Positions 61,686 through 64,000 of a DNA stretch of 64,000 bases are shown piece after piece. The notes under the pieces are model-generated. The model did no database searches. It worked only from the letters and a program-made list of their open reading frames with translations, and was not told where the DNA came from. The first letter of the stretch is position 1; each line of letters starts with the position of its first letter. Position numbers and translations under genes: made by a program. Source of the stretch: Bradyrhizobium sp. CB3481 (GTDB lineage Bacteria; Pseudomonadota; Alphaproteobacteria; Rhizobiales; Xanthobacteraceae); NCBI RefSeq assembly GCF_029714305.1, contig NZ_CP121647.1:558001-622000 (forward strand), in the 5' to 3' direction.

Positions 61686-63430
61686 AACTGTCCCGCAATG
61701 CCCGGATTGCCCTCGACACCCTTCAGCGTGACGCCGGGCGCTGCCCGGTTTGGCGGCTTGCCCGATTTCAAATGGCTGGTGACGACGTCCCAGATCGGCG
61801 CGCCGCTCTGCTCGTTGACCGAGGCCCAGCCGGCCACTTTGTAGCGCTTGCCGGCCTGCAGCGCATGGCCGTTCTCGAGCTTCAGATCGGAAATCCGCTT
61901 GCCGACGGATTCAGCCGGCGTGCAGGTGTAGTGCAGGCCGCCGACGCGAACCATGTCGCCGCCCTGCTGGTAATATGGATCGGCGTTGAAGAGATTGTCG
62001 CAGATGTCTTCCAGCACGTCCTTGATCTGGCCGCCGGTCATGGTCGCCACGTAGGTCTCGGGATAGCTGACGGCGGTCTGCGCCAGCACGTCCTCCATGG
62101 TCAGCGGCTGGCCCGCCAGCGCCGTGGTGCCCCAGCGGAAGCCCGGCGACAGCGCGATCTGGGCGTTCAACTCGCCGAGCAGCGCGTCGCAGATCAATTG
62201 GTCCATGCTGCCGCTGAAATTGCCGCGGCGATAGAGCAGGCGATCGGCGACGCCGACCTTCTCGCCGAACGCGGCCGCCTGCGGTTCGCGGAGCTTGTCG
62301 ACCAGCGCCTGCATCGCCGGATCGGACTTCAGCAGTTCAGAAAACACCGGCAACAGCCGGTAGCGCACATCCTTGACCTTGCCCTTGCCGATGTCGAGAT
62401 CGAGCACGGCCAGAAACTTGCCGTTCGAGCCGGCATTGGTGACGAGCGTAACGCCGCCTGCATTGGTCACGGAGACCGGCTGCGGCACGGCATCATGGGT
62501 GTGGCCGCCGAGAATGACGTCGATGCCGGTGACGCGGCTGGCGAGCTTGAGGTCGACGTCCATGCCGTTGTGCGACAGCAGGATGACGGCATCGACCTTG
62601 TCGTTGCTGCGATGGGCATCGACGAGCTTCTGCAGCTCCTCATCGCGGATGCCGAATTTCCAGTCCGGCGTAAAGCGCTTCGGATGCGCGATCGGCACGT
62701 AAGGGAATGCCTGGCCGATCACAGCGATGCGATGCCCGCCGATTTCCTTGATGGTGGAAGGCTTGAACACGCGCCCCGAGGCCGGATCGAACGCCTTGGC
62801 GTCGTTGAAGGCGGCCTCCTCGGTGAGGAAGACGTTCTGCGCCAGGAATTCGCCCTTGAAGCGTTCGAGGTTGGCGCGTAGCGCCTTTTCGCCATAGGTG
62901 AATTCCCAATGGCCGGTCATCGCTTCGATGCCGAGCAGGTTGGCGGCCTCGACCATGTCGGCGCCCTGCAGCGTATTGGCAAGGCCGGAGCCCTGCCAGA
63001 GATCGCCGCCGTCGAGCAGCAGTGCGCGTCCGCTGCCGGCCTCGCTGCGCAGGCGGTCGATCAGCGTCTTCAGATGCGCGAAGCCGCCGAGCTTGCCGAA
63101 GCGGCCGGCGGCCTTCTCGAACTCGACGCAGGTGAAGGCATAGGCGTCGGCGCTGTCGGGCCGGATGCCGAAGCGATCGAGGAAGGCGCGGCCGACCAGA
63201 TGCGGCGGGTTGCCCTGCATCGGCCCAACCCCGAGATTGACGCTCGGCTCGCGGAAGAACACCGGTCGAAGCTGCGCGTGGGTGTCGGTGAGGTGCAGGA
63301 TGCGCGCATTGCCGAAGCGCTCGAGATCGTAGACGCCGGCGTTGTCGGCGCCGCGCGCGAACCGCGGCAGGCTGCCCGAAAGGGTCGCGGCGCCCGCGAG
63401 CATCAGAAAATCGCGGCGGCGGATGGTCAT
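61682..63430 (-). CDS. soxB: SoxB thiosulfohydrolase
   Basis: A 582-residue periplasmic enzyme with a twin-arginine signal (RRRDFLMLAGAATLSG, cleavage near FARGAD). The metallophosphoesterase-like metal motifs ILHLTDTHAQLRP, LLLDGGDLWQGS and GGHTHD are present, and the SoxB-type GHWEFTYG replaces the GNHEF of nucleotidases. SoxB hydrolyses sulfate from SoxY-bound thiosulfonate in the Sox thiosulfate oxidation cycle. ATG 63430 is chosen because it starts at the Tat signal; a longer frame runs into the intergenic repeat. Its stop overlaps the DsrE-like start. Confidence 0.96.
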   Translation of the reverse strand: MTIRRRDFLMLAGAATLSGSLPRFARGADNAGVYDLERFGNARILHLTDTHAQLRPVFFREPSVNLGVGPMQGNPPHLVGRAFLDRFGIRPDSADAYAFTCVEFEKAAGRFGKLGGFAHLKTLIDRLRSEAGSGRALLLDGGDLWQGSGLANTLQGADMVEAANLLGIEAMTGHWEFTYGEKALRANLERFKGEFLAQNVFLTEEAAFNDAKAFDPASGRVFKPSTIKEIGGHRIAVIGQAFPYVPIAHPKRFTPDWKFGIRDEELQKLVDAHRSNDKVDAVILLSHNGMDVDLKLASRVTGIDVILGGHTHDAVPQPVSVTNAGGVTLVTNAGSNGKFLAVLDLDIGKGKVKDVRYRLLPVFSELLKSDPAMQALVDKLREPQAAAFGEKVGVADRLLYRRGNFSGSMDQLICDALLGELNAQIALSPGFRWGTTALAGQPLTMEDVLAQTAVSYPETYVATMTGGQIKDVLEDICDNLFNADPYYQQGGDMVRVGGLHYTCTPAESVGKRISDLKLENGHALQAGKRYKVAGWASVNEQSGAPIWDVVTSHLKSGKPPNRAAPGVTLKGVEGNPGIAGQL

Positions 63431-63466
63431 GCGGGTCTCACGCGTCGTAGCGGCGTCATTGTTTGC

Positions 63467-63560
63467 GCATGATCTCCGCGCAAACGCGTTCTGCGTTTGT
63501 CGCGAGGAAAGACCGGTTTCCACTTTGCACTAACGTGGCCCTCCGGATCCGGATCATGCT
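63467..63560. repeat. Imperfect inverted element between soxK and soxB (GCATGATC / GATCATGC)
   Basis: The element is bounded by GCATGATCTCC and GGATCATGC and contains ACCGGTTTCCACTTTGC. It lies inside the sox operon, directly after the stop of the SoxXA-binding protein gene, where it could form an RNA hairpin. This GATCATGC/GGTTTCCAC pattern recalls an intergenic repeat seen widely in Bradyrhizobium-type genomes (from memory). Confidence 0.65.
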
Positions 63561-63878
63561 CTAGCGTATTTCCATATCCTTCCAGCGGGTCTTCTCGCTG
63601 GTGGCCTGGAAGATCGAAGCCTTGGCCAGTGCCTCGGCTTCCTTGGCGGAGGCGGTGGCCTTGTCGAAGTCGCCGGCATCGGCCGCCTTCTTCGCCGCGG
63701 CCAGCGTGTTCGCCGTGGTGGTCCACTGGTTGCGCAGCTTGCCGGCTTCCTTGTTGGCGGCGTCAGCCGCGGCGTAGGCCGCCTTGAACTCCTCCTCGGA
63801 GCCCGCCGCACGCGCGGATACGGCGCTAGCGGCGAGCAGCGCCAGAACAAACGCTGATTGCTGTATCATGTTCCTCAT
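63561..63878 (-). CDS. SoxXA-binding protein (SoxK-like)
   Basis: A 105-residue exported protein with signal peptide MIQQSAFVLALLAASAVSARA and a continuous Ala/Lys-rich helical body (EEEFKAAYAAADAANKEAGKLRNQW) ending with TSEKTRWKDMEIR. This matches the small helical proteins that bind SoxXA in several bacteria. ATG 63878 overlaps the stop of soxA (ATGA) and has GGGAG eight bases upstream; ATG 63869 is an alternative. It separates soxA from soxB. Confidence 0.85.
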   Translation of the reverse strand: MRNMIQQSAFVLALLAASAVSARAAGSEEEFKAAYAAADAANKEAGKLRNQWTTTANTLAAAKKAADAGDFDKATASAKEAEALAKASIFQATSEKTRWKDMEIR

Positions 63879-64000
63879 GGCCGCGCTCCCGGACCCGAAA
63901 TCGGCAGCCCGTTGCTGACATAGGACAGATAATATTCGACGTTGCGGTATTCGTCGTCCTGCGGGCTGAGTGGCACGGCGCGGATCTGGCTGTTGCAGGT
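63875..64000 (-). CDS. soxA: SoxA diheme cytochrome, C-terminal end (partial)
   Basis: The frame enters from the right window edge and encodes the last 41 residues, starting TCNSQIRAVPLSPQDDEY and ending LPISGPGARP before TGA 63875-63877. CNSQIRA followed by a Tyr-Leu-x-Tyr-x-x-Asn-Gly-Leu-Pro-Ile pattern is the C-terminus of SoxA, the heme subunit that attaches thiosulfate to SoxY. The rest of the cluster (soxXYZ and others) presumably continues to the right of the window. Confidence 0.9.
   Translation of the reverse strand, partial: TCNSQIRAVPLSPQDDEYRNVEYYLSYVSNGLPISGPGARP

Noticed and set aside
1..64000. Search for tRNA, rRNA, transposase, integrase and phage genes
   Set aside because: None recognised by reading; a tRNA scan would be needed to exclude short RNA genes fully.

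Overview
The window is high-GC, densely coded alphaproteobacterial chromosome. Gene content (sox thiosulfate oxidation, a class GN sortase pair, many acyl-CoA ligases and dehydrogenases, Dpp-type and branched-chain-type solute binding proteins) and several families of palindromic intergenic repeats point to Bradyrhizobium or a close relative (Nitrobacteraceae). This placement is inference; no rRNA is present to confirm it. I saw no tRNA, rRNA, transposase, integrase or CRISPR array.

Layout. 1-3 kb: the 3' end of a molybdenum hydroxylase large subunit, converging on a CoxE-like VWA gene and a CoxD-like MoxR ATPase. 3-11 kb: a HAD hydrolase, a secreted trypsin-like protease, an ADP-forming acyl-CoA synthetase, then a Gram-negative sortase with its VIT/VWA substrate ending in an LPKTA sorting signal, and a divergent HTH regulator. 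11-18 kb: an acyl-CoA synthetase, an LTXXQ periplasmic protein, and a giant MFS/PlsC/acyl-ACP synthetase fusion (Aas type). 18-28 kb: a TetR regulator with two matched 13-bp palindromes in a divergent promoter region, two acyl-CoA dehydrogenases, a GST, an AraC regulator, a beta-keto acid cleavage enzyme and a two-subunit biotin carboxylase that looks closer to geranyl-CoA carboxylase than to methylcrotonyl-CoA carboxylase. 28-36.6 kb, minus strand: a complete Dpp/Opp-type ABC importer, an acyl-CoA ligase and an iron-dependent alcohol dehydrogenase. 37-43 kb: a two-gene RND efflux system and an orphan branched-chain-type binding protein. 43-48 kb: MAPEG protein and an AttEFGH-like ABC operon. 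48-54.5 kb: MFS transporter plus GST, a D-aminoacylase-type amidohydrolase, another MFS transporter and three small conserved-looking genes. 54.8-59.4 kb: a cobalamin riboswitch in front of a TonB-dependent receptor, divergent from a BtuCD-like permease and ATPase. 59.5-64 kb: the downstream half of a sox cluster (soxA end, SoxXA-binding protein, soxB, two DsrE-like genes of which one is frameshifted, and a metallo-beta-lactamase/rhodanese persulfide dioxygenase).

How the parts may work together. The 18-28 kb block reads as a catabolic module for branched, probably isoprenoid, acyl-CoAs: dehydrogenation, carboxylation of a beta-methyl group, and cleavage of a beta-keto acid, with ligases and an importer nearby. 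The end of the window handles inorganic sulfur: SoxA/SoxK/SoxB act on thiosulfate in the periplasm while the persulfide dioxygenase and DsrE-like proteins deal with sulfane sulfur.

Most intergenic gaps above about 75 bp hold one of several inverted-repeat families, listed individually. The strongest leads for follow-up are the geranyl-CoA-carboxylase-like locus with a BKACE enzyme, the sortase pair separated by a terminator hairpin, the TetR double operator over divergent promoters, and the single-base frameshift in one DsrE gene.
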